Assembly: GCF_002355735.1 (NCBI RefSeq) | Contig: NZ_AP014879.1 | Coordinates: 806,001-870,000 of the forward strand | Reading direction: 5' to 3' | DNA length: 64,000 nt | Origin: Sulfuricaulis limicola | GTDB lineage: Bacteria; Pseudomonadota; Gammaproteobacteria; Acidiferrobacterales; Sulfurifustaceae | Shown: positions 9,330 to 16,892 of the stretch, piece after piece | Layout: each line of letters begins with the position of its first letter | How positions within the stretch are numbered: the stretch's first letter is position 1 | Notes under the pieces: generated by a model | What the model saw: the letters and a program-made list of their open reading frames with translations, nothing else | Database searches by the model: none | What the model was told of the DNA's origin: nothing | Translations under genes and position numbers: made by a program

Positions 9330-9412
9330 CACCGCAAAGGCGCGAAGAGCGCAAAGAAATGCAGGTTTAAGTTAACTCTTAAAACCTTTGCGTCCTTTGC
9401 GTCTTTGCGGTG
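9330..9412. repeat. 27-bp inverted repeat with 9-nt internal period
   Basis: Arms 9330-9356 and 9386-9412 pair over 27 positions with four differences. Each arm consists of about three copies of a CGCAAAG-type 9-nt unit (GCAAAGACGCAAAGGACG on the right arm complement). It fills the apbC-dcd gap. The element at 16893-16971 has the same arm length and period with C in place of A, so both belong to one family. Confidence 0.75.
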
Positions 9413-9427
9413 AAATAGCGCCTTCTT

Positions 9428-9994
9428 ATGGGAATCAAATCAGACAAATGGATTCGTCGCATGGCGGCGAGCCACGGCATGATCGAGCCGTTCGAGCCGA
9501 ACCAGATCAAGCGCAACAATAACGGCCCCATCGTTTCCTACGGCACCTCCAGCTACGGCTACGACGTCCGCTGTTCGGACGAATTCAAGATTTTCACCAA
9601 CATCAATTCCACCATCGTCGATCCCAAACGGTTCGATCCGAACAGCTTCGTGGACTTCAAGGGCGAGGTCTGCATCATCCCGCCGAATTCCTTCGCGCTG
9701 GCGCGCACCGTCGAGTATTTCCGCATCCCGCGCGACGTGCTCACCATCTGCCTCGGCAAGAGCACCTATGCGCGCTGCGGGATTATTGTCAACGTGACAC
9801 CTTTGGAGCCGGAGTGGGAAGGACATGTCACCCTGGAATTCTCCAACACCACGCCGCTGCCCGCGAAAATCTACGCCAACGAAGGCGTGGCGCAGGTGCT
9901 CTTCATCGGCGGCGACGAGGTTTGCGAGACTTCCTACAAGGATCGCGGCGGGAAGTATCAGGGCCAGCAGGGCGTGACGCTGCCGAAGATTTGA
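9428..9994 (+). CDS. dcd: dCTP deaminase
   Basis: 188 residues, the normal length. It deaminates dCTP to dUTP, feeding dUTPase and dTMP synthesis. The family signatures are present: [13 protein letters not shown] near the N-terminus, the active-site region [21 protein letters not shown], and the C-terminal [15 protein letters not shown]. It follows apbC across a gap that holds a large inverted repeat, so it may rely on its own promoter or on readthrough. Confidence 0.97.
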   Translation: MGIKSDKWIRRMAASHGMIEPFEPNQIKRNNNGPIVSYGTSSYGYDVRCSDEFKIFTNINSTIVDPKRFDPNSFVDFKGEVCIIPPNSFALARTVEYFRIPRDVLTICLGKSTYARCGIIVNVTPLEPEWEGHVTLEFSNTTPLPAKIYANEGVAQVLFIGGDEVCETSYKDRGGKYQGQQGVTLPKI

Positions 9995-10011
9995 TGCTGT
10001 ATCACTTGTAG

Positions 10012-10087
10012 GGCGCGTATCACGCGCCATTCCTCAAGCCCGCAGCACGTAGTACAGGTAGGGCGCAATAGCGAAGCGTATTGCGCC
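10012..10087. repeat. Two GC-rich hairpins after dcd
   Basis: GGCGCGT (10012-10018) pairs with ACGCGCC (10022-10028). GGCGCAATA (10062-10070) pairs perfectly with TATTGCGCC (10079-10087) around the loop GCGAAGCG. The second is a close relative of the hairpin at 24-47 (same loop, different stem). They lie in the 330-bp gap between dcd and the first cassette gene. I see no gene in the rest of that gap. Confidence 0.6.
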
Positions 10088-10324
10088 GGATGTATTCCGC
10101 CACGGGCATCAGGCGCCCAGCCGTAACACCCCCACCCCACGCCCCACTCCGCAAGCATCATGTTATGGGACGATTTGACGGTTTCTTGCATGTTATCTTG
10201 CAATCCTGCAACCTATATCCGGACCCATCAGCCGCAAGTCATTGAAAATAAAAATGCCGGGAGCGGTGTTAATGTTAATTACTGTCAATATGTCCTCTAA
10301 TCATCGTTAAGTAGCAACCCAAAC

Positions 10325-10993
10325 ATGACTTTCTCACGCTGCGATTGGGTGGCGAAGAAAATAGATACTGCGCTTCGTTTATGCGCCGGTGAGTGCGGCG
10401 GCTCTTATGCCGAGGGCGTTATCATCCTTTCTGCGGCCATAAGTGCAATGGCAGCCGAAGCATGGCCCGGGAGCGGAATCGACAAGATGCGTTTTGTCGA
10501 AATAATCAAGGACTACTGCGATGCGAAACTAAATCCAACTCGCATAAGCGTTCCACTATTGATTGGACGTCTCCGTGACGATAACAAAATCACCGAAGCT
10601 GACGCCTTGCGAAAGAAGTTCATGGATTATCAGAAAACTCGGATGCTTACGGGAAATGACGTAGACAGAACGGAAGCGGAGATCCTATCGCTATGTTCTA
10701 GTTTGAGTCTTAAGGAGATCCGGCGTTTTTCCTATGCTGGCGTCTTTTATGAGGAAGTGCGCTCCGGTTTTGTGCACGAGTATCGTCCCGGGAAAAAGGC
10801 TGATTCATGGGCTATCGCCGCAACAGAAGACGATGAAATCAGCTACGGCAACTGGATGAACGATCCTGATCGGCATATCCATTTTCCAGTCCATTGGATA
10901 GCCAAGGTTGCTAAGTCCGTCGCTGAGGTCGCGGATCGCATTGCATCTCGGTTTCCTTTTTCTCGCCCCACAATGTGGTGGCTTGAGGGGTGA
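10325..10993 (+). CDS. Hypothetical protein, cassette 1
   Basis: A 222-residue soluble protein I do not recognise. It has a mostly helical look, and a segment RSGFVHEYRPG (about 146-156) with an R-x4-H pattern that recalls the HEPN nuclease signature, though that is weak evidence. There is no signal peptide or membrane segment. Base composition and codon use are visibly more AT-rich than the flanking genes, consistent with acquisition. The start codon lies 18 nt inside the cassette boundary, and the stop is 7 nt before the attC-like site, both typical of integron cassette genes. There is no clear ribosome site. Confidence 0.7.
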   Translation: MTFSRCDWVAKKIDTALRLCAGECGGSYAEGVIILSAAISAMAAEAWPGSGIDKMRFVEIIKDYCDAKLNPTRISVPLLIGRLRDDNKITEADALRKKFMDYQKTRMLTGNDVDRTEAEILSLCSSLSLKEIRRFSYAGVFYEEVRSGFVHEYRPGKKADSWAIAATEDDEISYGNWMNDPDRHIHFPVHWIAKVAKSVAEVADRIASRFPFSRPTMWWLEG

Positions 10994-11000
10994 GCATGCT

Positions 11001-11090
11001 ACTTAACTCTTTGCTCGTGCCGACGCCGGGGACAGCGCGCCGTGTTTCCTGGTGTTTCCGTGGCCAGCGCGGCACAGAAAAACGTTAGAC
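11001..11090 (+). repeat. attC-like site 1
   Basis: A 90-bp imperfect palindrome bounded by ACTTAAC (RYYYAAC type) and GTTAGAC (GTTRRRY type). Inner arms GTGCCGACGCCGG and CCAGCGCGGCAC pair except for one unpaired A and one mismatch, resembling the extrahelical base of attC hairpins. The TTAGAC half belongs to the next cassette. Confidence 0.65.
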
Positions 11091-11099
11091 AACATAAGA

Positions 11100-11453
11100 A
11101 TGCACACCGCAATAACAATATCTCGCGTCATCTGCGTATTTATGGGCATAGTGCATTTGTTCGGACAATTGTTTTTTGGAATCTTCGCAATTACTCCGAC
11201 CATATCCGGCATCAGCGGAATACTTGCAGGGAGCTTTAGTAAAGCTAGTTACACATCCGCCAAGCTGTTGCTGCTCGTAGCTCCTGCGGGAGTGTTGGCA
11301 ATTGGTGCGGATGCATACGACTACTATGCATCGGATCAAATACCAGGAAACTACTACGCGTGGCCCGAGGAGGTAGTATTTGTAGCAGCTCTCCTATTTA
11401 TTGCTTATGGTGCCCTAAGCCGCCTTCGACAAAGAAATGAACAGAATGGCTAA
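11100..11453 (+). CDS. Small membrane protein, cassette 2
   Basis: About 117 residues with three likely transmembrane segments (about 8-28, 48-72 and 87-110) and an unmatched loop DYYASDQIPGNYYAWPEE. I recognise no family. The frame is open upstream, but ATG 11100 is chosen because it lies 15 nt inside the cassette boundary, the usual spacing. The TAA stop falls inside the GGCTAAC core of the second attC-like site, a compact arrangement seen in cassette arrays. Possible roles such as immunity or envelope modification cannot be told from sequence. Confidence 0.65.
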   Translation: MHTAITISRVICVFMGIVHLFGQLFFGIFAITPTISGISGILAGSFSKASYTSAKLLLLVAPAGVLAIGADAYDYYASDQIPGNYYAWPEEVVFVAALLFIAYGALSRLRQRNEQNG

Positions 11454-11510
11454 CTCACGCTTCGAGACGGACGCGCAAAAGCGGCGCGCCGCTGACGCGA
11501 ATCGTTAACC
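11448..11510 (+). repeat. attC-like site 2
   Basis: A 63-bp imperfect palindrome from GGCTAAC to GTTAACC, with a central GCGC-AAAA-GCGGCGC region and arms that pair only partly. It ends the array. Its last core overlaps the stop codon of the convergent Ada-like gene (TAA on the minus strand at 11505-11507). Confidence 0.5.
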
Positions 11511-12362
11511 CATCTTCCCCGCCTCCCACGCGAGCAGAACTTTTTTCCTCGTTTCCCCCCAGCGATAACCACCGAGCGCGCCGCTCTTGCGGATCACGCG
11601 ATGGCAGGGGATCAGCCAGGCCACCGGGTTGTGCGCCACGGCGTTGGCCACGGCCCGCACCGCGCGCGGCGCGCGGATGCGGCGGGCGATGTCTTCGTAA
11701 GATGCCACGCTCCCCGGCGGAATCCGCAACAGCGCCTCCCACACCTTGATCTGGAAATTCGTCCCGGGCACGTGTAGATCGATCTCCGGTGAACGGCCGT
11801 TGCCGCGCGTAAACAGCCGGCGCGCAATCGCGGCCGTCGTGCGCGACGCTTCCTCTGTGCGCGCCCGCGGCCATTCGGCCGTCAGTTCCGCCAGCGCGGC
11901 ATGCCGGCCCTCCGGTGGCACGAAACCGAGATGGCAGATGCCGCGCGCGGTCACGGCGATCAGGCATTCCCCGAACGGGCTGGGGTGAAAGCCGTATTGA
12001 ATCGTTAGCCCCGCGCCATCACGTTTCAGCTCGCCGGGCGTCACGGCGTGGAAATTCACCAGCAGGTCGTGCAGGCGGCCGCTCCCGGACAGCCCGGCAT
12101 CAAAGGCTGCGTCCAGATTGCTGCGTGATTCGCGCAACAGGCGGACCGCGTGCCCGGCGGTGAGATATTGCACGAAGCGCTTGGGGCTGATGCCGGCCCA
12201 GCGCCGGAACAGCCGCTGGAAATGAAATTCGCTCAGCCCCGCGCTACGCGCCAGCTCCTTCAGATCCGGCTGGCGCCGGTAGTTCGCTTCCAGATACTGG
12301 ATCGCGCGTTCGATACGCTCGTAATCCGTGGCGCGCCGCGAGTGGCCATTGATCCTGTCCAT
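11505..12362 (-). CDS. AraC-type HTH / methylated-DNA cysteine methyltransferase (Ada-like)
   Basis: About 285 residues from ATG 12362; a TTG at 12398 is an alternative start. An AraC-family HTH domain (about 12-110) is followed by a methyltransferase domain whose active-site PCHRV places the alkyl-accepting cysteine at C253. It repairs O6-alkylguanine by irreversible self-alkylation and probably regulates transcription. The N-terminal Ada zinc domain that senses methylphosphotriesters is absent, so it is not a full Ada. Its 3' end touches the last core site of the cassette array, suggesting that the cassettes entered right behind this gene. Confidence 0.88.
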   Translation of the reverse strand: MDRINGHSRRATDYERIERAIQYLEANYRRQPDLKELARSAGLSEFHFQRLFRRWAGISPKRFVQYLTAGHAVRLLRESRSNLDAAFDAGLSGSGRLHDLLVNFHAVTPGELKRDGAGLTIQYGFHPSPFGECLIAVTARGICHLGFVPPEGRHAALAELTAEWPRARTEEASRTTAAIARRLFTRGNGRSPEIDLHVPGTNFQIKVWEALLRIPPGSVASYEDIARRIRAPRAVRAVANAVAHNPVAWLIPCHRVIRKSGALGGYRWGETRKKVLLAWEAGKMG

Positions 12363-12520
12363 GGGCGCAGAATAAGCCGGGCAGACCGGCGCAGACAACC
12401 CGATTCTTGCGGTGTATCGTCAAAGGGCAGGATCATTTTTTGGTGGGGGTTCCCCGGGCCTTATCAGAGGTATATCGTTAAACAGGCTGTTAAATCAACC
12501 AGGGAACCAAAACGCGACTC

Positions 12521-12877
12521 ATGTACGAGCCACACCACAAGCCACCCATTCCCACGGGCAGGTTTTTTCTGCGGATGGTCGGGCATGTTTTCGTGGCGCA
12601 GGTCGTGGTCGCGATCTCGTTGTTTATCGGCATGATTGGCTATCGTCACTACGAGCGTATGTCATGGCTCGACGCGTTCCTGAACTCGGCGATGCTTCTC
12701 GGCGGAATGGGGCCCGTCAAGACGGATGGTCTGAGCGAGCCGGGGAAGCTTTTCGCGGGTATTTATGCGCTGTATGCAGGATTGGTATTCATTGCCGTGA
12801 TGGGTATCATGCTGGCGCCCGTGGTTCACCGGGTGCTGCACCGGTTTCATTGGGCGCAGGAACGCGGGTCCAATTGA
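12521..12877 (+). CDS. Small membrane protein, ion-channel-like
   Basis: 118 residues with two transmembrane helices (about 18-41 and 80-103) separated by a short hydrophobic re-entrant-like segment (SAMLLGGMGPVKTDG, about 56-70). The TM-pore-TM layout resembles two-helix potassium channels, but the TVGYG filter is not present; GGMGP stands in that place. It could be a divergent or non-selective relative. The last residues (VLHRFHW) are basic and cytoplasmic. It has no clear SD. It precedes the VIT-family gene by 80 bp on the same strand. Confidence 0.65.
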   Translation: MYEPHHKPPIPTGRFFLRMVGHVFVAQVVVAISLFIGMIGYRHYERMSWLDAFLNSAMLLGGMGPVKTDGLSEPGKLFAGIYALYAGLVFIAVMGIMLAPVVHRVLHRFHWAQERGSN

Positions 12878-12957
12878 GTGGTTTACTGACGTATCATTCA
12901 ACCGTTGGTTCCGTCCGCTGGGCGTCGCCGAGCGCATCCCGAAAAAGAAAGGACTGC

Positions 12958-13647
12958 ATGAGACACGTTGAAGGCCACAGGACACACCGCATCGGATGGC
13001 TCCGTGCAGCGGTTCTCGGTGCCAATGACGGTATTGTTTCCACCGCCAGCCTCGTCCTGGGCGTGGCGGCGGCGGGCGCGAGCTCAAAGAGCATCCTGAT
13101 CGCGGGTGTTGCCGGACTTGTCGCCGGAGCGATGTCCATGGCCGCCGGCGAGTATGTTTCGGTGAGTTCGCAGGCCGACACCGAGAATGCCGATCTGGAT
13201 CGGGAGCGGCAGGAGCTGGCTGCCGATCCCAAACACGAGCATGCGGAGCTAACCGCTATTTACGTTAAACGCGGACTTGATGCAGAACTGGCTTCCCAGG
13301 TCGCCACCCAGTTGACGGCGCATGACGCGCTTGGCGCGCATGCGCGCGACGAGCTGGGCATATCCGATACGTTGACCGCACGACCGGTCCAGGCCGCCTT
13401 GGCCTCGGCCGCCACTTTTGCGGTGGGCGCCGCCTTGCCCCTGCTGGTTGTTCTTTTGGTGCCGGTAACGGCGCTCATGTGGGTGGTGTCGGGCAGTTCG
13501 CTCCTGTTTCTCGCGCTGTTGGGTTCCCTGGCCGGGCGCGCCGGCGGCGCTTCGGTGATGACCGCTGCCGTGCGGGTGACCTTCTGGGGCGCCTTGGCCA
13601 TGGCGTTGACAGCCGGAGTGGGGGCTTTGTTTGGGGTAGCGGCTTGA
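12958..13647 (+). CDS. VIT/CCC1 family metal transporter
   Basis: 229 residues of the VIT1/CCC1 family, integral membrane transporters or exporters of iron and manganese. The N-terminal signature HRIGWLRAAVLGANDGIVST is followed by the small-residue helix AGAMSMAAGEYVSVSSQ. A charged cytoplasmic segment (about 75-140) follows, then three further helices. The start at 12958 follows AAAGGA by 5 nt; the frame extends far upstream but lacks support. The metal specificity cannot be decided from sequence. It may be transcribed with the preceding membrane gene. Confidence 0.88.
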   Translation: MRHVEGHRTHRIGWLRAAVLGANDGIVSTASLVLGVAAAGASSKSILIAGVAGLVAGAMSMAAGEYVSVSSQADTENADLDRERQELAADPKHEHAELTAIYVKRGLDAELASQVATQLTAHDALGAHARDELGISDTLTARPVQAALASAATFAVGAALPLLVVLLVPVTALMWVVSGSSLLFLALLGSLAGRAGGASVMTAAVRVTFWGALAMALTAGVGALFGVAA

Positions 13648-13708
13648 GGTAAAACAGGGTGAATTTGAGTCAGCTCCCGGTTTTTCGGAACAGCAAGGAG
13701 GATAGGCA

Positions 13709-13987
13709 ATGGTTACGGCAATCGTGGCTCTGAAGGTGGACCGCAGGAAGGTGAACGATATCGCCTCGCAACTTTCCGGCATGAAGGGCATCACCGAGGT
13801 TTACTCGGTGAGCGGGCGCTATGACCTGATAGCGATTGTCAGAACCAAAGACAATGAGACGTTGTCGGATCTTGTGACCGGGGCGATGCTCAAGCTCGAC
13901 GGCATCGTGGACAGCGAAACCATGCTCGCCTTCCGTACCTACTCGAAGCATGATCTGGAATCCATGTTTTCCATTGGTTCGGGATAG
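13709..13987 (+). CDS. Lrp/AsnC ligand-binding (RAM) domain protein
   Basis: 92 residues forming a single RAM domain, the effector-binding half of Lrp/AsnC regulators, without the DNA-binding HTH. The pattern TAIVALKVDRR...VYSVSGRYDLIAIV is typical. Such stand-alone RAM proteins assemble as dimers or octamers and may modulate full-length Lrp proteins or bind amino acids. A strong ribosome site AAGGAGG lies 7 nt before the start. It is followed by a GFA-family gene after 29 bp. Confidence 0.88.
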   Translation: MVTAIVALKVDRRKVNDIASQLSGMKGITEVYSVSGRYDLIAIVRTKDNETLSDLVTGAMLKLDGIVDSETMLAFRTYSKHDLESMFSIGSG

Positions 13988-14016
13988 ATGGCCCGGGCAC
14001 GCACAGGAGTGAGTCA

Positions 14017-14364
14017 ATGATTTACCAAGGCAGCTGCCACTGCGGCCGGATCGCCTTCGAGGCCGAGGGTGACCTTGAAAAGGTCATGGAGTGCAATTGC
14101 TCGATTTGCAGCAAGCGCGGCGCGCTGCACTGGTTTGTGCCGCGCGAGAATTTTCGCCTGCTTACGCCCGAGGAAAACTTTGCCACCTACACATTCAACA
14201 AACATCTGATCAAACACCGTTTCTGCCCTCGGTGCGGGTGCGCGCCGTTTGGCGAGGGCATGTCCCCGACCGGCAAATACATGGTGGCCGTCAACGCCCG
14301 CTGCCTGGACGGCGTCGATCTGGCGCCGCTCAAGGTGGGCCACTTCGACGGTCGCAGTCTTTAG
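14017..14364 (+). CDS. GFA family (CENP-V/glutathione-dependent formaldehyde-activating-like) protein
   Basis: 115 residues of the GFA fold, a zinc-binding beta-tent protein. Zinc ligands are visible as CHCG near residue 7-10, CNCSIC at about 27-32 and CPRCGC at about 70-75. Family members include a reported S-hydroxymethylglutathione synthase, but most have no proven activity. An AGGAG ribosome site precedes the ATG. It lies in a short plus-strand run behind the RAM-domain gene; the 244 bp that follow hold no gene I can support. Confidence 0.88.
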   Translation: MIYQGSCHCGRIAFEAEGDLEKVMECNCSICSKRGALHWFVPRENFRLLTPEENFATYTFNKHLIKHRFCPRCGCAPFGEGMSPTGKYMVAVNARCLDGVDLAPLKVGHFDGRSL

Positions 14365-14608
14365 AGCGCGCCACGCCCATCCCGGCCTTCCGCCCGATAC
14401 CAGCCTGATCGTCAGTCCGGGCTAATACCGGGCGTCGATTCGCCATGCAGCATGAGCCCTTTTCGCGGGCCTTGAATTTTTCCGGAGTTAAGAAGAATCT
14501 GAACATGGTGAAATCAGGAAAACAGCGAAAAAAGCCTGATACCCATAGGCTGTTTATTTGACCATGATGGCATGTGAATAATAACCACTCGACTTCAAGG
14601 AGACCTCC

Positions 14609-15178
14609 ATGCAAACACCAAACAAAGTTGTGTGCAGTTTGATAATGTTCGCATCATCTTTATTGCTGACGATGAGTGTCCAGGCGGCGGGGAAGAAGGC
14701 CCCCACTGACAAGCAACTGATCGCGAGCGCCATGTCCGCGGCGCCGGCCAAGGTTGCGAAGGGCGCTACCATCGTGGCCATGGAAGCGGATGGAAAAATG
14801 CGCACGCTGCGGGAAGGAAAGAACGGCTTCACCTGCATGCCGGACAACCCGGCAACGCCCGGCCCCGATCCCATGTGCATGGACAAGAACGCCCTGGACT
14901 GGGCCCACGCGTGGATCGGGCACAAGACCCCGGCTGCCGGCAAGATCGGTTTCATGTACATGCTCGCGGGCGGGACCGACGCCAGCAACACCGATCCCTA
15001 CGCGACCAAACCCGATGCGAAAAATCACTGGATCAAGACCGGACCGCACGTAATGGTCGTTGGCGCCGATCCGGGCTTCTACGACCAATATCCGAAGAGC
15101 GCGGATCCCGACACGAAAGTCCCCTACGTGATGTGGGCCGGCACGCCCTATCAGCATCTGATGGCGCCGGTGAAGTAA
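14609..15178 (+). CDS. Secreted protein of unknown function
   Basis: A 189-residue exported protein with a clear signal peptide (about 1-26, cleaving after VQA). The mature part has a conserved-looking GFTCMPDNPATPGPDPMC segment, with two cysteines that could form a disulfide, and a WAGTPYQHLM motif at the end. It has no transmembrane segment, haem motif or lipobox. I do not recognise a characterised family. AAGGAG lies 6 nt upstream of the ATG, and an intrinsic terminator follows at 15202, so it is probably a single-gene unit. Confidence 0.75.
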   Translation: MQTPNKVVCSLIMFASSLLLTMSVQAAGKKAPTDKQLIASAMSAAPAKVAKGATIVAMEADGKMRTLREGKNGFTCMPDNPATPGPDPMCMDKNALDWAHAWIGHKTPAAGKIGFMYMLAGGTDASNTDPYATKPDAKNHWIKTGPHVMVVGADPGFYDQYPKSADPDTKVPYVMWAGTPYQHLMAPVK

Positions 15179-15201
15179 GCGCAGATAAGAGTGAGAGGGG
15201 A

Positions 15202-15240
15202 GGGGTGGAGCAATTAATAATAAATTTCTCCACCCCTTTT
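15202..15240 (+). terminator. Intrinsic terminator
   Basis: GGGGTGGAG (15202-15210) and CTCCACCCC (15228-15236) form a 9-bp stem around an AT-rich 17-nt loop, followed by TTTT. It ends the secreted-protein gene. Confidence 0.75.
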
Positions 15241-15315
15241 GCAGTCGGTGGCGCACGTTTGCTCAAAAGGATCATCTGGAGTACCAATCAACTGTTTCAA
15301 AAAGGAGAAGTTCCC

Positions 15316-15780
15316 ATGATGAAACCAATGCTGCTTTCGTTATTGATCCTTCCGTTCCTGGTTGCCTGTGGCAAGCAGCAACCGCCCGCGCCTGCCGTGC
15401 CGCCCGCGCCACAAACGGTGACACCGACTCCCGCTCCCGAAGCGGCAGCGCCAACTCCAGCCCCGGCCCCGCAAGCGGCGGCGCCTGCCGCCGCGCCAGC
15501 CGCTCCCGCGGCTGGCGGTGGCAACCTCGCCAAGGGTGAAGCCACCTACAAGCAAACCTGTTTCGCCTGTCATGCCGCGGGTGTGGCGGGTGCGCCCAAG
15601 CTGGGTGACAAGGCGGCATGGGCCCCGCGCATCGCCCAAGGCATGGACACACTGCACATGCACTCTCTCAAGGGCTTTCAGGGCAAGGCCGGCATGATGC
15701 CGGCCAAGGGTGGAAACACTACTTTGAGCGACGCGGACGTGATGGCGGCGGTCGACTACATGGTGTCGCAGTCGAAGTGA
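15316..15780 (+). CDS. Lipoprotein c-type cytochrome (cytochrome c5-like)
   Basis: 154 residues from ATG 15316, set by AAAGGAG 9 nt upstream. A lipoprotein signal ends at LVAC (lipid-anchored cysteine about residue 17). An Ala/Pro-rich linker (about 20-75) follows, and then a cytochrome c domain with CXXCH (CFACH) and a downstream GMMPAKGG that likely gives the axial methionine. It is a membrane-tethered periplasmic electron carrier similar to cytochrome c5 or c551 types. Its redox partners are not in the window. Confidence 0.88.
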   Translation: MMKPMLLSLLILPFLVACGKQQPPAPAVPPAPQTVTPTPAPEAAAPTPAPAPQAAAPAAAPAAPAAGGGNLAKGEATYKQTCFACHAAGVAGAPKLGDKAAWAPRIAQGMDTLHMHSLKGFQGKAGMMPAKGGNTTLSDADVMAAVDYMVSQSK

Positions 15781-15790
15781 TGGAGTTCGA

Positions 15791-15830
15791 GGGACAGACT
15801 CCGGTTTTTCTTAAAACCGTGGTCTGTCCC
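15791..15830. repeat. Long stem-loop between convergent genes
   Basis: GGGACAGAC (15791-15799) pairs with GTCTGTCCC (15822-15830), and inside it GGTTTT (15803-15808) pairs with AAAACC (15813-15818), separated by a small internal loop. It sits exactly between the cytochrome gene and the convergent panE-like gene and could stop transcription from both sides. Confidence 0.6.
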
Positions 15831-15840
15831 GTATTGAGAA

Positions 15841-16851
15841 TCAGCTGATTTTTTCTATTTTCAGCTTGCCTTTTTCCTCGCCGAGCGTTTTCGCCAGCAG
15901 CTTGACGCAGGCATAGACCGCGTCGATATGCGGCGTGGGCGTATTGGTGAGCTTGCCCAGCTCGATCACGGCGCCGACCAGGGCGTCGATCTCGATGGCG
16001 CGGCCGATCTCGATGTCCTGCAGCATGGAGGTCTTGTGTTTGCCGACCTTCTCGGCGCCGGCGATGCGCTTCTCCAGCGACACGCGGAATTCGATATTGA
16101 GCTTGTGCGCGATGGTCTGCGCCTCGGTCATCATGTCGGCGGCCAGCTGGCGCGTCAGCGGGAACTGGCAGATGTCCACCAGCGTGGAGTGGGTCAGGGC
16201 GCTGATGGGATTAAAACTCAGGTTGCCCCACAGCTTGAGCCAGATCTCCGCGCGGATATCTTTCAATATCGGTGATTTGAAACCGGCCTTGGTAAAGGTC
16301 GCGGTGATGTTCTTAACGCGCTCGCTTTCGGAACCGTCCAACTCGCCCACCGGGAAGCGGTTGCCCTCGATCAGCTTGATCACGCCGGGGGAGACGATTT
16401 CGGCGGCGGGATAGACCACGCAGCCGAGGATGCGCTCGACCTCGATACTGGCCATGAGGTTGCCATGCGGGTCCACGGTCTCGACGCGCCGGCCCTCGAA
16501 CTCGCCGCCGTGCTTCTGGAAATACCACCAGGGAATGCCGTTCTGGGTCGTGACCACCGCGGTCTGGTCGTGGAACAGGGCCGGGATCTCCTTCGCGATC
16601 GGTTCGACCTGGTGCGCCTTGAGCGCCAGGATCACCACGTCCTGCTTGCCGGCCTCGGCGATCCGGCTGGTCGCCTTGACGTTTTTCGCCACGTGCTCGG
16701 AGCCATCTTCCTCGATCAGCTTCAGACCGTTCTTTTGCATGGCCTCGAGATGCGCGCCGCGCGCGATCAGTGTGACTTCCTCGCCCGCGAGCGCGAGCTT
16801 TGCGCCCAGCAAGCCGCCGATGGCGCCGGCGCCGACGATGCAGATCTTCAT
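15841..16851 (-). CDS. panE: 2-dehydropantoate 2-reductase family protein
   Basis: 336 residues. An N-terminal Rossmann fold with GAGAIGGLLG (7-16) binds NADPH. The ketopantoate reductase helical C-terminal domain follows, with a lysine in KAHQ and the NPISALTHSTLVD substrate region. PanE reduces ketopantoate to pantoate for CoA synthesis. Many paralogues have other 2-keto acid substrates, and no panB/panC is nearby, so the specificity is only probable. The ATG at 16851 follows an AGGA ribosome site at 8 nt. Confidence 0.8.
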   Translation of the reverse strand: MKICIVGAGAIGGLLGAKLALAGEEVTLIARGAHLEAMQKNGLKLIEEDGSEHVAKNVKATSRIAEAGKQDVVILALKAHQVEPIAKEIPALFHDQTAVVTTQNGIPWWYFQKHGGEFEGRRVETVDPHGNLMASIEVERILGCVVYPAAEIVSPGVIKLIEGNRFPVGELDGSESERVKNITATFTKAGFKSPILKDIRAEIWLKLWGNLSFNPISALTHSTLVDICQFPLTRQLAADMMTEAQTIAHKLNIEFRVSLEKRIAGAEKVGKHKTSMLQDIEIGRAIEIDALVGAVIELGKLTNTPTPHIDAVYACVKLLAKTLGEEKGKLKIEKIS

Positions 16852-16892
16852 GGATCAATCCTCCAAATCATTTAGCATCAAAAAAAGCAGTT

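Larger units (their letters stand above)
10306..11510 (+). mobile_element. Two-cassette integron array without integrase (CALIN-like)
   Basis: Cassette 1 begins at the core site GTTAAGT (10306-10312). Its gene starts 13 nt later, and after the gene comes ACTTAAC (11001-11007), the exact complement of that core site, as expected when both halves come from the same circular cassette. Cassette 2 begins at GTTAGAC (11084-11090). Its gene starts 10 nt later and ends inside GGCTAAC (11448-11454), which matches the expected complement GTCTAAC in 6 of 7 positions. A final GTT core (GTTAACC, 11504-11510) closes the array. No integron integrase is visible in the window. Both genes have lower GC than their neighbours. 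This interpretation is inference from site geometry. Confidence 0.7.

Noticed and set aside
10140-10305. attI site upstream of the first cassette
   Set aside because: GTTATG-like words occur, but there is no integrase, no clear direct-repeat arrangement and no paired core.
11505-12362. Full-length Ada
   Set aside because: The zinc-binding N-terminal domain with the methylphosphotriester-accepting cysteine is missing; only AraC-HTH plus methyltransferase are present.
12477-12483. GTTAAAC, a further core-site-like sequence upstream of the Ada-like gene
   Set aside because: No complementary RYYYAAC or palindromic arm is found at the proper distance, so a third, inverted cassette is not supported.
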